A DNA stretch of 64,000 nucleotides from Kordia antarctica (GCF_009901525.1 NZ_CP019288.1:558001-622000), one strand, 5' to 3'; shown: positions 26,092 to 35,214, numbered from the stretch's first letter. Made by a program: numbers and translations. The notes: generated from the letters alone by a model not told the origin.

Positions 26092-29055
26092 TTATTTCGA
26101 ATTCTTATCCAAATATCCAGCAATAAGACGTTCTCTTAGTTTTTGTATTTCCTTAGAAGAATCAAGGCGAAAACTTGAATCATTATCGTGTTCTATGGCA
26201 ATACGAATAGATTCCGTTGTTAAATACCAAGCTTTGTTTATGTTATCAAAATCTAAAACAGGTTTTGCTGTATACGGCAATGCATTATATTGTCCTAAAT
26301 TCATTGTTTGATCTTTTCGTACCCAACTGCAATGATCTAGTATTATAGGAATTATTTTGAGTTGTTCTCCAACAGGTTTGTTTGCATTTAATTGTTTGGT
26401 ACGTTTTTGAATAGCCGTTTTTATTTCATGTTCTTTAATATAGTTTGTTGCTAAGAAGTTTGGACTTACCATAAAAAATATCATATCAGCGGTTTCAAAG
26501 TTTTCTTGAATTTCTTTGTCCCATTCTGTTCCTGGTTTTAAGTCTGTGCAATACCAAACAGGCGATTCTATTAATCCGTCGTCTTGTAATGGCACTAAAC
26601 TTTTTATAAATTCATTCACTAATGCTAAGTCATCTTTTGAATAACTGATGGCTACTTTCTTCATTCTCTTAATACTTTTCTCTGTAAACACTTGAAACTG
26701 ATACAACGGCAATAGCTTACTTCTGCCCTGTTCATTGGTTACTTGAATATTATACTCGTTAGTATCAATACGATTTTTTAAGGTGGAAAGTAGCGCATAA
26801 TATTTTCCGTCAATGGAAACTTTGGCGGTTTCTGGAAATTCATTGTGTTTTAAAAGTGCTTTTTCTTCTAGATGCTTTTCAATTTCATCTTTAGAAGTCG
26901 TTTTTTCTTTTTTGAAATCTTCCCAAGAAATCAATGGTTGTTGATGATACATCTTAGACAAACACAACCATAAATAGCGTTTGTATTTCTGTACATTAAA
27001 TGTAGTGTCACGTGATTCCACAGAAACATCCAAGCAAAGTTTCGGAATGTTTACCACAATAAATACATTGGCTTTCGGCTTTTCATCTTCGTGTTGAATG
27101 AAATAGATCGCATCGCGCCAAAACTTCTTTTTATTGGGTTCTTTTCCAAAATGATGAATTAATACATTAATAAAACCAAACGGAACAAAGTATTGCAATT
27201 GTATGGAAAACGCCATGTGTTGCGCCGACACGTTTAGGAAATACCGTTCTTCATCTTGTGTGTATAGCGGTAAATAATTGGGAAATACATACGCTTCAGC
27301 ATACGTATCAATAAACATGGTTTTTTGTTTTAGCATAAAAGATTCAATCAGTTTGGCGTGCTTTCCTTTTTTTATAGCTTTCCAATCCTCAAAAGAAATC
27401 TTTCCTTCCTTTTTTAAAATACTGTCTTGTTTTAGAATGTTTTCGTGAATATGTGTAATAAATGCTTTCGGATTGGCAATGACTTGTGTTTTATCTTCCG
27501 ATAGAAATAATACACCAGAGTTTTCAAGTAATTGCAATTGGGTCAGCATATTTTCTGCCGAAATACCTTCTATTGTATAGCTTGATCGTTTTTCTATTTT
27601 AAGTCCAGCTTCAATACTTTCTGCATACACTTTTTTATAAAAATCAATAACTCTTTCAGAAACTACTTGAGACTCATACAATTCTTGTAATAATTGTTTT
27701 TTTAGATATTCTAATTGCAACCTATTGTTATTCTCTTTTATAACATTTACAGGAACTAATTTTTTTAAGAATACATGAAATATACCGTTTGGCGCATCAA
27801 AGTCACACACAATTGGATAGTCTTTTGCAAACGCAGATGTTACTTTTTCATCAATCTTATTTTCTACAATAAAGTATGGGTTTTTAGTGCCTTTTTCTAA
27901 ATATTCTTTTTCTTTGAGCCAAAATGATAATGGATATGTATACGTGTCATAACCATTAGTGTCTTCACCTAATGATATTTCAGTTTGATTTGCACAATAA
28001 ACTACAATTTGAAAAGCAGTTTTAGAAGAAAAACTTTGATACAAACCATGGTAAAAATCTTGTCCGCCAAAGTCATAATACATGAGTGGCAATATTTCTT
28101 TTATCTTTTCCTTATTCTCAAATAATGATTTTACATATGTTGACTCAGTAGGTTTTAATTTATGTTGCGTCACATTTAACACATGTGTTGTATCGGTATG
28201 TAAAGCATATGTTTCTTTTTGTAAATAATGTAACAAACTAGATTTTCCTGAAGCATGATTTCCTAGAAAAACTACTTTTTTAGGCATCAATACCGAAATT
28301 TTATCTTCTAACTTGTTCTTTGCTAACCATAAATTTAAGAAGTCAATATGATTTTCAAGCAGTTCAAGATTTTCATTTACTGTACAAGGATTGTTATCAA
28401 TATAAATAGTTTTTAAAAACTTTAATTCACTTAGTGGGTTGAGTTTACTAATTAAATTACTTGAAAGATCTAAATAAGTCAAGGAAGTTAACTTAGGAAG
28501 CGATTTAAGGTTGCTTATTTGATTACTTGAAAGATACAACTCAGTCAAGGAAGTCAACTTAGAAATCGGATTGAGGTCGCTTATTTGATTTTCTTGAAGA
28601 CTCAAATCAATCAAGGAAGTCAACTCCGAAAGCGGATTGAGGTCTCTTATTTGGGTATTGTCAAGATTCATGATAGTTAAGGAAGTTAACTTAGAAAGCG
28701 GTTTGAGGTCGCTTATTTGATTATCTGAAAGATATAAACCAGTCAAAGAAGTCAACTTAGAAAGTGCTGAAATATCGCTGATATCATTCTGATAAAGATT
28801 TAAAGCTGTTAGTGAAGTTAGATTTTTAAGCGCATCAATGTTGGATATTTTGTTTTCAGATAAGTCTAAAATTTCCAAAGAAGTAAGATTCGTTAAAAAA
28901 TCAATATTAGAAATTCTATTATTAGATAGGTTAAGTGTGATTAGTTTTCCGTCTTTATTTAATTCATAATCTTTAGTAGGTACATTTATTCCTGTAACAG
29001 CTTCTACATATTCCAATTCATTTTCAAAATCTGATGGGTTTATTTCTTTTGACAT
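26092..29055 (-). CDS. LRR-Roc-TIR protein (bacterial Roco GTPase with C-terminal TIR domain)
   Basis: The 987-residue protein has no signal peptide. Residues about 37-225 are SDS22/internalin-type 22-residue leucine-rich repeats (LTSLxxLxLSxNQISD), about nine units. Residues about 258-440 form a Ras-like Roc GTPase: P-loop GNHASGKS (265-272), 'YYDFGGQDF' with the DxxGQ G3 motif (Asp328 to Gln332) and NKID (399-402). About 450-790 is a COR-like helical and beta region. Residues about 799-960 are a TIR domain (KKVAISYSKDD, SPNFLATNYIKEHE) with a candidate catalytic glutamate at 875 or 877. LRR-Roc-COR proteins are dimeric GTPases (the LRRK2 model group), and TIR domains often cleave NAD or bind partners. 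A sensor-GTPase-effector in one chain, as in abortive-infection immunity, is an inference. It stands alone between direct repeats. Confidence 0.92.
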   Translation of the reverse strand: MSKEINPSDFENELEYVEAVTGINVPTKDYELNKDGKLITLNLSNNRISNIDFLTNLTSLEILDLSENKISNIDALKNLTSLTALNLYQNDISDISALSKLTSLTGLYLSDNQISDLKPLSKLTSLTIMNLDNTQIRDLNPLSELTSLIDLSLQENQISDLNPISKLTSLTELYLSSNQISNLKSLPKLTSLTYLDLSSNLISKLNPLSELKFLKTIYIDNNPCTVNENLELLENHIDFLNLWLAKNKLEDKISVLMPKKVVFLGNHASGKSSLLHYLQKETYALHTDTTHVLNVTQHKLKPTESTYVKSLFENKEKIKEILPLMYYDFGGQDFYHGLYQSFSSKTAFQIVVYCANQTEISLGEDTNGYDTYTYPLSFWLKEKEYLEKGTKNPYFIVENKIDEKVTSAFAKDYPIVCDFDAPNGIFHVFLKKLVPVNVIKENNNRLQLEYLKKQLLQELYESQVVSERVIDFYKKVYAESIEAGLKIEKRSSYTIEGISAENMLTQLQLLENSGVLFLSEDKTQVIANPKAFITHIHENILKQDSILKKEGKISFEDWKAIKKGKHAKLIESFMLKQKTMFIDTYAEAYVFPNYLPLYTQDEERYFLNVSAQHMAFSIQLQYFVPFGFINVLIHHFGKEPNKKKFWRDAIYFIQHEDEKPKANVFIVVNIPKLCLDVSVESRDTTFNVQKYKRYLWLCLSKMYHQQPLISWEDFKKEKTTSKDEIEKHLEEKALLKHNEFPETAKVSIDGKYYALLSTLKNRIDTNEYNIQVTNEQGRSKLLPLYQFQVFTEKSIKRMKKVAISYSKDDLALVNEFIKSLVPLQDDGLIESPVWYCTDLKPGTEWDKEIQENFETADMIFFMVSPNFLATNYIKEHEIKTAIQKRTKQLNANKPVGEQLKIIPIILDHCSWVRKDQTMNLGQYNALPYTAKPVLDFDNINKAWYLTTESIRIAIEHDNDSSFRLDSSKEIQKLRERLIAGYLDKNSK

Positions 29056-29328
29056 ATAATATGTGTGTGTTGCTTTTTTGGTTTAAATAACAAAAACGTT
29101 TTACGAGAAACAGACTGCCGCGTCGCTATCGCTTCTCGCAGTGACGTTGTTCCTGTTTTTTATTAAAATGATAAAACTGAGATCCTGCTTTTCATCAAGA
29201 TGAGTTCGACTTACAATTTTAAGTGTGTTTATCAACTTCTTAAAATTGAGTCTGACTAAAATACGGAATAAAATCTTACACTTCGTCAAGTGATTGAAAA
29301 ATTAAAGAATTGAAAGATTGAAAAGTTA

Positions 29329-29520
29329 CGTCATTGCGAGGCACGAAGCAATCTGTTTCTCGATAACAGATTGCTTCAGTCATACTTCCTTCGCAATGAC
29401 GTGGTAAAAAAATTAAAAGATTGAAGAATTAAAAGATTCAAAAAGTTGCGTCATTGCGAGGAACGAAGCAATCTGCTTCTCGATTAACAGATTGCTTCGT
29501 CATGCTTCCTCGCAATGACG
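29329..29520. repeat. gtcattgcgagg palindromic repeats, copies 3 and 4
   Basis: Two units of 72-73 bp (29329-29401 and 29449-29520) each start cgtcattgcgagg and end cgcaatgacg, with the inner words gaagcaatctg and cagattgcttc making the palindrome. The DNA from 29056 to 30035 around them carries no gene. Confidence 0.9.
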
Positions 29521-29600
29521 TTTTAAAGGTTCTCGATAGTTCTGCTGAGTTTGTCGAAGTACAAATTTGTTCCACAAATTCACTCGAACTGACGTAATGG

Positions 29601-29787
29601 ATAACTCAACGTCACTTCGAGTAATTTTGTAGCGAAAGCTGAGAAATTGCATTTCGACTCCGCTCAATAGAACTATCGAGAAGTTGCCACGAATCCACGA
29701 ATGTTTTTTGTTACGTCATTGCGAGGCACGAAGCAATCTGCTCCTCGATGAACAGATTGCTTCAGTAATGCTTCCTTCGCAATGACA
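29601..29787. repeat. 187-bp direct repeat, right copy, flanking the LRR-Roc-TIR gene
   Basis: This matches the left copy at 25891-26077 in the same orientation, 3,710 bp away, and contains palindromic repeat copy 5 (29714-29787). It lies about 545 bp upstream of the LRR-Roc-TIR start codon. Confidence 0.9.
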
Positions 29788-30035
29788 TTTCCGAATAGTT
29801 CTCGATACAAAATTCTTTCAGAATTTCACTCGAACTGACGTATAGTGAATCGATAGTAGGAGATGCTGAATCACGTTTCAACTTCGCTCAATGTAAAAGT
29901 TCAGCATGACGCAAAAAGCCGCTATCTATAAAAGAATAACGGCTTTAAACTATAATTCTAAGTTGAACTTGCGAAGCATCTCAGTTCTCAATTCTGATAT
30001 CTCAATACTTCGACTCCGCTCAGCACAAGTACTTC

Positions 30036-32231
30036 TTAATCATGATGATCACTATGATTACCAAATGGTTTGATAATGATTCCGACGCTGAAAATAAATC
30101 CGTCTGTTGGTGCGTATATTTCTGGAAAGTCGGAATTGTTGTTTGTGGGCGGCACTAACGACGAGAAACGACTTTGTCTTCGATCAGTGAAATTTTCGAA
30201 GTTGGTGTAAATTCCTCCCCAAGAAAAGTTGCGCATTGCTAAGAATCCCATCGTAATAAAATCGGTAGTTTCTGTGCCGTTTGATAATACTTGCGAACCT
30301 GTATAATACGTTTCGTAACCCAAACGCCAAGTACTCGTTTCGTACATAATTACGCTTCCTGCATTGTGTTTTGCAGTTAATGGTTTTCTAGGATTTCCAG
30401 CTAAGTAGCGAAGTTTTGTATCAATTAATGCATAGTTAAAGAACCATTTGAAATCGTTGTATGAGAATTTTACATTCGTTTCTGCACCTTTACTTAAGAT
30501 TTCTCCAGGAGCATTTTCAAACTGAAATAAATTGTCTGAGTTTAAGTTTAACAACAATCCGTCATCAATAGAAGTCACATAAAATAATTGATTTATAGAG
30601 AATCCTACGGTGTCATTGAATAACTTTGTTTTGTAGTTAAAATCAAGGTTTAAACCATACGAACGTTCCGCCTTGAGCGAGTTTTTATCAATTCCTAATA
30701 CATCTTGAAAGTTTAAAAATTCAGCTTCTTCGGTAAAGATATCTGGCGTCTTATAACCCAATCCGCCACCAAATCTGCTCGAAAACCCTGTATCATTTTT
30801 GTAGAGTAACGAAATTCTTGGCAAAACAAAAATTCCCCAACTGTCTGCAATATCGGTTCGCAAACCTGTTTCTAAAATCCACTTTTCCGATAAGTCAAAT
30901 GTAGTGTTTACAAAGGCTCCAAAGGTTACATCGTTTTGATCGCGTTGCAATGCAGCACTATCATCTTCATCAAAATTTGTCGTGTATAAATTCGCGCCAA
31001 GCGTCCAATCATTTTTTTCATTGGTGTGATTTAAGGCTACTTCCGTAAAGGAATTTATCTGCTTTCCTTTAAATTGCATATTTGGTACATTTAATTCACG
31101 ATCAAAGTACGAAATACTGTTTTTGATGGTAAAGTTTCGAGTAGAATCTAGCTTTGTCGTGTATACTGCTTGACTGCTTAAACGCTTCGAAATGTTTTCT
31201 TCTGTGTATTGATTTGTGCCGTTATCGCCATTTTCAATTTTGTCTATATCGCCACCAATTCGATCATCATATGTACCATTTAGTCCAATCCAAAAGGTTG
31301 TGTCTTCCGATGGATAGTAATAGAATTTCGGATTGAAAGAGAATGATTTTATTTCTGGCAAGTTGCTAAATCCATCATCTTCAGCGTCGTATACTTTTTG
31401 TAAGTTACTAGAACCATATAAACTAACGCCATATTTTTCATTTCGCTTGCTGTAAAAAACGTTTGCCGTAGTTCCTGAAGCTTGCGTTTGCGTTAACATG
31501 ATGTCCATTTCTGGTTCAAAATCAGGCGTTTTTGAGACTAAATTTACCAAACCAGCAATGGCGCCGCCACCATATAATGTAGATGCACTTCCTTTGATGA
31601 TTTCAAATTGTTTTAAGTCTAACGGTGGAATTTGCATGATGCTCAATCCGCTAGAAAATCCTCCGTATAACGGAAAACCATCACGTAATAATTGCGTGTA
31701 ACGTCCGTCCAAACCTTGAATTCGAATGTTTTGATTTCCACTACTCAGTGAAGTTTGCTGCATTTGAATTCCTGTACTTTCACGCAATACCATTGAGATA
31801 TTGGCAGAATTCATCATATTTTTTTCGCCTAATTCTTCGCCACCGATATATTCGATCCGCGTTGGAATTCTTCTAATCGTTCGTGAACTACGAGTAGATT
31901 CAATCACAACAGCATCTAACTCGCCTTTTTCTTCTTCCATATAGAAAATTAATTCTTTAGAAGTTGGCAATGTTACGTTGGTTTCTATCGTTTTAAATCC
32001 AACAAAAGAAATCATTACATGATGCGTTCCATCAGGAATATTTTTGAAGGTGGCAACTCCGTCAAGGTTTGTAATTGCACCTTTTTCTAAGTCTTCAAAT
32101 AAGACAGTTGCACCTAGTAATGGTGTTTTTTCGTGTTCTGAAAAGACTTTTATATTGATGTCATTGTTTTGTGCGTTGACAACTCCGCATAGTATAAAAA
32201 GGAACAATATGCTCCATATTTGTTTTTGCAT
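30036..32231 (-). CDS. TonB-dependent outer-membrane receptor, probably for a metal or metal complex
   Basis: The start is ATG 32231, which gives a signal peptide ending 'GVVNAQ'; the longer open frame above it runs through repeat DNA. The 731-residue product has a carboxypeptidase-regulatory-like (CarboxypepD_reg) domain at about 22-95, a plug domain (about 110-230; 'RIQGLDGRYTQLLRDGFP' and 'GSASTLYGGGAIAGLVNLVS') and a beta barrel ending in a strand with an unusual His-rich tip 'GNHSDHHD'. It takes up a ligand across the outer membrane with energy from TonB-ExbBD. The His/Cys-rich gene just upstream and the tail suggest a heavy metal such as copper; this is inference. Confidence 0.9.
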   Translation of the reverse strand: MQKQIWSILFLFILCGVVNAQNNDINIKVFSEHEKTPLLGATVLFEDLEKGAITNLDGVATFKNIPDGTHHVMISFVGFKTIETNVTLPTSKELIFYMEEEKGELDAVVIESTRSSRTIRRIPTRIEYIGGEELGEKNMMNSANISMVLRESTGIQMQQTSLSSGNQNIRIQGLDGRYTQLLRDGFPLYGGFSSGLSIMQIPPLDLKQFEIIKGSASTLYGGGAIAGLVNLVSKTPDFEPEMDIMLTQTQASGTTANVFYSKRNEKYGVSLYGSSNLQKVYDAEDDGFSNLPEIKSFSFNPKFYYYPSEDTTFWIGLNGTYDDRIGGDIDKIENGDNGTNQYTEENISKRLSSQAVYTTKLDSTRNFTIKNSISYFDRELNVPNMQFKGKQINSFTEVALNHTNEKNDWTLGANLYTTNFDEDDSAALQRDQNDVTFGAFVNTTFDLSEKWILETGLRTDIADSWGIFVLPRISLLYKNDTGFSSRFGGGLGYKTPDIFTEEAEFLNFQDVLGIDKNSLKAERSYGLNLDFNYKTKLFNDTVGFSINQLFYVTSIDDGLLLNLNSDNLFQFENAPGEILSKGAETNVKFSYNDFKWFFNYALIDTKLRYLAGNPRKPLTAKHNAGSVIMYETSTWRLGYETYYTGSQVLSNGTETTDFITMGFLAMRNFSWGGIYTNFENFTDRRQSRFSSLVPPTNNNSDFPEIYAPTDGFIFSVGIIIKPFGNHSDHHD

Positions 32232-32396
32232 AATTTTTATTTTGTTTGTTTGAGAATTGGCACTTCGACACTTCGACACTTCGAGAGCCTCAGTGTCAGT
32301 GTCCTGCCTTTTGTTTATTCGAATGCTGAGGCACTTTAAAGTCAGTTTCTTTGGAAATTTTTGACTAAAAGAATGCTGAGGCACTCGAAGCATGTT

Positions 32397-32720
32397 TTAG
32401 GTAAGCTCGGAAAATTGTGGCGGTTGCCAAATGGAAAATAAGAGATCGAATCGGTAGTGTGATTCGTAGTGTGAATTGATTTGTGTAGAGATTATTTTTT
32501 TTGATTGTAGTACGAATGTTGGCGGAACTTGACTTATGACTAACATTCCGCAACAGTTACATACACAAAGCATTGCGCAAGAATCATCGTGATCATTTTG
32601 ATGATTGTGTTCCAACCCAATTTCAGTGTCGCTTTCATGTTCGGTATTAAAACCGTCCGAACATGGTTTTAACGCCAATGCTAAAATTAAAATTCCGAGT
32701 ATGAGACTGATGCTTTTCAT
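32397..32720 (-). CDS. Small His/Cys-rich secreted protein upstream of the TonB receptor (DUF6660-like)
   Basis: The 107-residue product has an N-terminal hydrophobic signal (residues 1-18, 'LILGILILALALKPCSD') and a dense metal-ligand patch at about 37-57 (HNHQNDHDDSC then CVCNCC). The gene lies 165 bp upstream of the TonB receptor on the same strand. From memory this arrangement is common in Flavobacteriia near metal-related TonB receptors. A periplasmic metal-binding or sensing role is likely but unproven. Confidence 0.7.
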   Translation of the reverse strand: MKSISLILGILILALALKPCSDGFNTEHESDTEIGLEHNHQNDHDDSCAMLCVCNCCGMLVISQVPPTFVLQSKKIISTQINSHYESHYRFDLLFSIWQPPQFSELT

Positions 32721-32913
32721 TTGTCTTACAAATATAAGAGAAAAGGATTTTAAGGAATAATTTGTAGTGTTTTTATTTTTATTTCTTCCGAAGAATTGAA
32801 TTTGATGCTAATTTCAAAAGTGTTCTCGACTGCATTTCGACTGCGCTCAATGTGACACGCTCGAACTGACAAAATTAAAAATCGTTAATCGTTAATCAAA
32901 AATCAAAAATCAA

Positions 32914-33246
32914 CTAATCTATTCCAGGAAAGCTAGTTACAAATTTCACTTTGATGTCTGCAAAATTTTCTGCTACATAGACTTTTAAATCTTCGCCATA
33001 TTCTACTACTTGCCATTCGCCACAATCATCTGCGAAGTTTTCTACGAGTTTTACTTTGATATCGGGAAAGCTATTGACAATCTTGATTTTAACGTCTGCA
33101 TTGCCTGAACTTTCTACGAAACGTATTTTTCCATATAGTTTTTTGCCTTCAAATTTACAATCATCATCTTGCAATTGCTGTGTGGACGCTGAAATACAAA
33201 CTAAAGTTACAGTTAATATTGATAAGAATTGACAAATACGTTTCAT
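32914..33246 (-). CDS. Small secreted protein built from DIKVKxVxxF repeats
   Basis: The 110-residue product has a signal peptide (about 1-22) and then short beta-type repeats: 'ADVKIKIVNSFPD', 'DIKVKLVENFAD', 'DLKVYVAENFAD' and 'DIKVKFVTSFPG'. Each unit is about 12 residues, as expected for stacked strands. Two cysteines (in DDDCKFEG and ADDCGEW) may pair. Family members occur widely in Bacteroidota as uncharacterised secreted proteins. It ends next to a repeat-rich gap. Function unknown. Confidence 0.75.
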   Translation of the reverse strand: MKRICQFLSILTVTLVCISASTQQLQDDDCKFEGKKLYGKIRFVESSGNADVKIKIVNSFPDIKVKLVENFADDCGEWQVVEYGEDLKVYVAENFADIKVKFVTSFPGID

Positions 33247-33282
33247 GCTATACTAGACTTGTTTTATAAATATAAACAGAAA

Positions 33283-33302
33283 AAGCGAACCGAAGTTCGC
33301 TT
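33283..33302 (-). terminator. Terminator after the second lanthipeptide precursor (minus strand)
   Basis: An 8-bp perfect stem (aagcgaac with gttcgctt) and a 4-nt loop are followed, on the minus strand, by a T-rich run. It lies 43 bp past the precursor's stop codon. Confidence 0.8.
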
Positions 33303-33345
33303 GTAAATATAGATAATAATTGATTTTGATAGCTGTTTTTAACGA

Positions 33346-33528
33346 TTATATTGGTAAAGCATCGTCTGGGTTTGGAATTGGTTGAAACGTCGTAGTTGTA
33401 TCTATTGGTTCCAGTTTACATTTTGTAAGTGGATACGTTTTGTTTGCACCACCAATAATAGTTGCATTTTGTAAATTAGAAATAACTTTTTTGTTAAGCG
33501 TTAACGATGTAAGGTTCATTGTTCTCAT
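33346..33528 (-). CDS. Class I lanthipeptide-type precursor peptide (second copy of the leader family)
   Basis: The 60-residue product repeats the leader pattern of the peptide at 17072: 'LTLNKKVISNL' then 'IIGG' at about residues 24-27. The core is about 33 residues with one cysteine and a Thr-rich run (DTTTTF), ending in 'NPDDALPI'. With one cysteine it can form at most one thioether ring, and dehydrated threonines may remain. No modification genes lie nearby, so processing in trans is needed. ATG 33528 or 33519 could start it. Confidence 0.8.
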   Translation of the reverse strand: MRTMNLTSLTLNKKVISNLQNATIIGGANKTYPLTKCKLEPIDTTTTFQPIPNPDDALPI

Positions 33529-33900
33529 ATGTTATATTTTGTAGTTAATAATGGTTCAAATGAATGAATTAAAAATATAAATTAAAAAGAAAGCCATTGA
33601 CGGTTTATGAACTATCAATGAAGTGAAATTTAATGCGTTAAAAACAAGTAGTTTACTATTATTAAAACAAAATCTTGATTTATAAAACAAATTGCGAAAG
33701 TTGTTCATTTTGATAAACTTAATGAACAATTTTCGCAATGATACTTTGTTGATCTAGTAGATCTCGATACTGATTTGTTTCACAAATTCACTCGATCTGA
33801 CGGCTTCATAATATAATAATCTTTACTTCTACTCCGTATACTTTTACTTAGTAGAATGATTATCAGATATTTTCACATAGTAGACTGAGGCACTCGAAGC
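33529..33900. other. Gene-free spacer with dispersed repeat fragments
   Basis: No gene supported. 33763-33803 (ctcgatactgatttgtttca and tcactcgatctgacgg) belongs to the ctcgata/actcgaactgacg repeat family seen at 29521-29594, 29802-29842 and 42241-42360. gactgaggcactcgaagcct at 33883 also occurs near 32379. Confidence 0.6.
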
Positions 33901-35214
33901 CTAAATTATCGTTATTCTTACTTTTTTCTTTTTTAAGTGTGTTTCAGAGGCGAGTTTGATGACTTCTTTGGCTTTGGAAGCTGCAACTGCTACAAATGCA
34001 CAATCGCTTTTAAGTTCTATCATACCGATTTCATCTTTGGTCAGTTTTCCTTGCTTCATGAACAAACCTGCGATGTCGCCTTTGGAAATTTTATCTTTTC
34101 GTCCGCCTGAAACAAATAATGTTTTCCAACCAGAAGCTTCCGGTCTTGCGCCAGAAGAAATTTGAGGAACTTCTTCTACATTTGAGATAAAATCCGGAAC
34201 CGTTTCATTCTGCCATTGCAATACAAACGCAGTTCCTTCCGCATGCATACGCGCTGTACGTCCGTTTCGATGCGTAAATTCTTCACTTCGCATTGGCAAT
34301 TGGTAATGAATGATGTATTTTATTTCAGGAACATCAATTCCTCTTGCTGCTAAATCAGTTGCAATGATGATTTGATGTGTTCCGTTTCTGAATTTTATTA
34401 ATGCGCGTTCTCTTTCTTTTTGCTCCATTCCGCCATAAAAACAACCATGTGGAATGCCTTTTGACGTTAGAAAGTCACTTACATATTGAATTGTATTTTT
34501 GAAATTACAGAAGATAATTCCTGGTTGATTCGCTACTAAAGAGATTGTATTTAATAACGTATCCAATTTATCTTTTGATGGAGAAAGAATGCGTTTTACT
34601 TTTAATTTCGCAATTTTTTCGCCTAAGTAATTAATCAACAATGGATTTCGCATGCCAACAAATCTTGGAATTTCCATGTCTTTCGTTGCAGACGTTAATA
34701 TACGTTTTTCAAGATTTGGCAATAACGAAATGATGTCTTTCATTTCATCTTCAAAACCAACTTCTAACGATTTGTCAAATTCGTCCAAGACTAACGTTTT
34801 GATTTCTTTGGTAGAAAACGTTTCTCTTCGTAAGTGGTCGGCAACTCTTCCAGGCGTTCCAACTAGGATTGCTGGACGATGTTTTAAATCGACTTTATCT
34901 TTTGAGAAATTTCGTCCACCATATACTTCATTGGTTTTGAAACCTGTTCCCATATCGCGTGTTACTTGCGCTATCTGAATTGCTAATTCGCGCGAAGGCG
35001 CTAAAATAATGACTTGAACTTCTTCGTTTTTAGGATCTAATTCTTCAAGAATAGGCAATAAAAACGCCAATGTTTTTCCTGTTCCTGTTGGCGATAACAG
35101 AATTGTATTTGGATGCGAACTAATCGCTAGTTTCGCTTCTTCCTGCATTTCATTGAGCGTAGTAATGCCCAATTTTGCTAGAATTTCACGTTGATTTTTA
35201 ATGGATTTTGACAT
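33901..35214 (-). CDS. DEAD-box RNA helicase, DbpA-like
   Basis: The 437-residue helicase shows Q-motif 'GITTLNEMQEEA', Walker A 'SPTGTGKT' (about 40-47), 'GTPGRV', motif II as DEFD in 'LVLDEFDKS' (F in place of A), 'LTSATKD', and 'HRNGRTARM'. The last 75 residues (from 'ISKGDIAGLFMKQG') resemble the DbpA RNA-binding domain that targets 23S rRNA, with 'IELKSDCAFVAV'. It probably helps 50S subunit assembly. It is a single gene; the gap upstream contains low-complexity DNA. Confidence 0.9.
   Translation of the reverse strand: MSKSIKNQREILAKLGITTLNEMQEEAKLAISSHPNTILLSPTGTGKTLAFLLPILEELDPKNEEVQVIILAPSRELAIQIAQVTRDMGTGFKTNEVYGGRNFSKDKVDLKHRPAILVGTPGRVADHLRRETFSTKEIKTLVLDEFDKSLEVGFEDEMKDIISLLPNLEKRILTSATKDMEIPRFVGMRNPLLINYLGEKIAKLKVKRILSPSKDKLDTLLNTISLVANQPGIIFCNFKNTIQYVSDFLTSKGIPHGCFYGGMEQKERERALIKFRNGTHQIIIATDLAARGIDVPEIKYIIHYQLPMRSEEFTHRNGRTARMHAEGTAFVLQWQNETVPDFISNVEEVPQISSGARPEASGWKTLFVSGGRKDKISKGDIAGLFMKQGKLTKDEIGMIELKSDCAFVAVAASKAKEVIKLASETHLKKKKVRITII

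Noticed and set aside
29101-29289. 62-codon minus-strand frame upstream of the Roco gene
   Set aside because: Partly repeat sequence, no recognisable protein features.
25801-29787. gtcattgcgagg repeats as a CRISPR array
   Set aside because: Units are irregularly spaced, self-complementary over their full length and without uniform spacers; no cas genes nearby.
32232-32393. N-terminal 54-codon extension of the TonB receptor frame
   Set aside because: It is encoded by repeat DNA and would bury the signal peptide; ATG 32231 fits far better.
33556-33738. 60-codon minus-strand frame after the second lanthipeptide
   Set aside because: Composition typical of AT-rich noise, with no start context.
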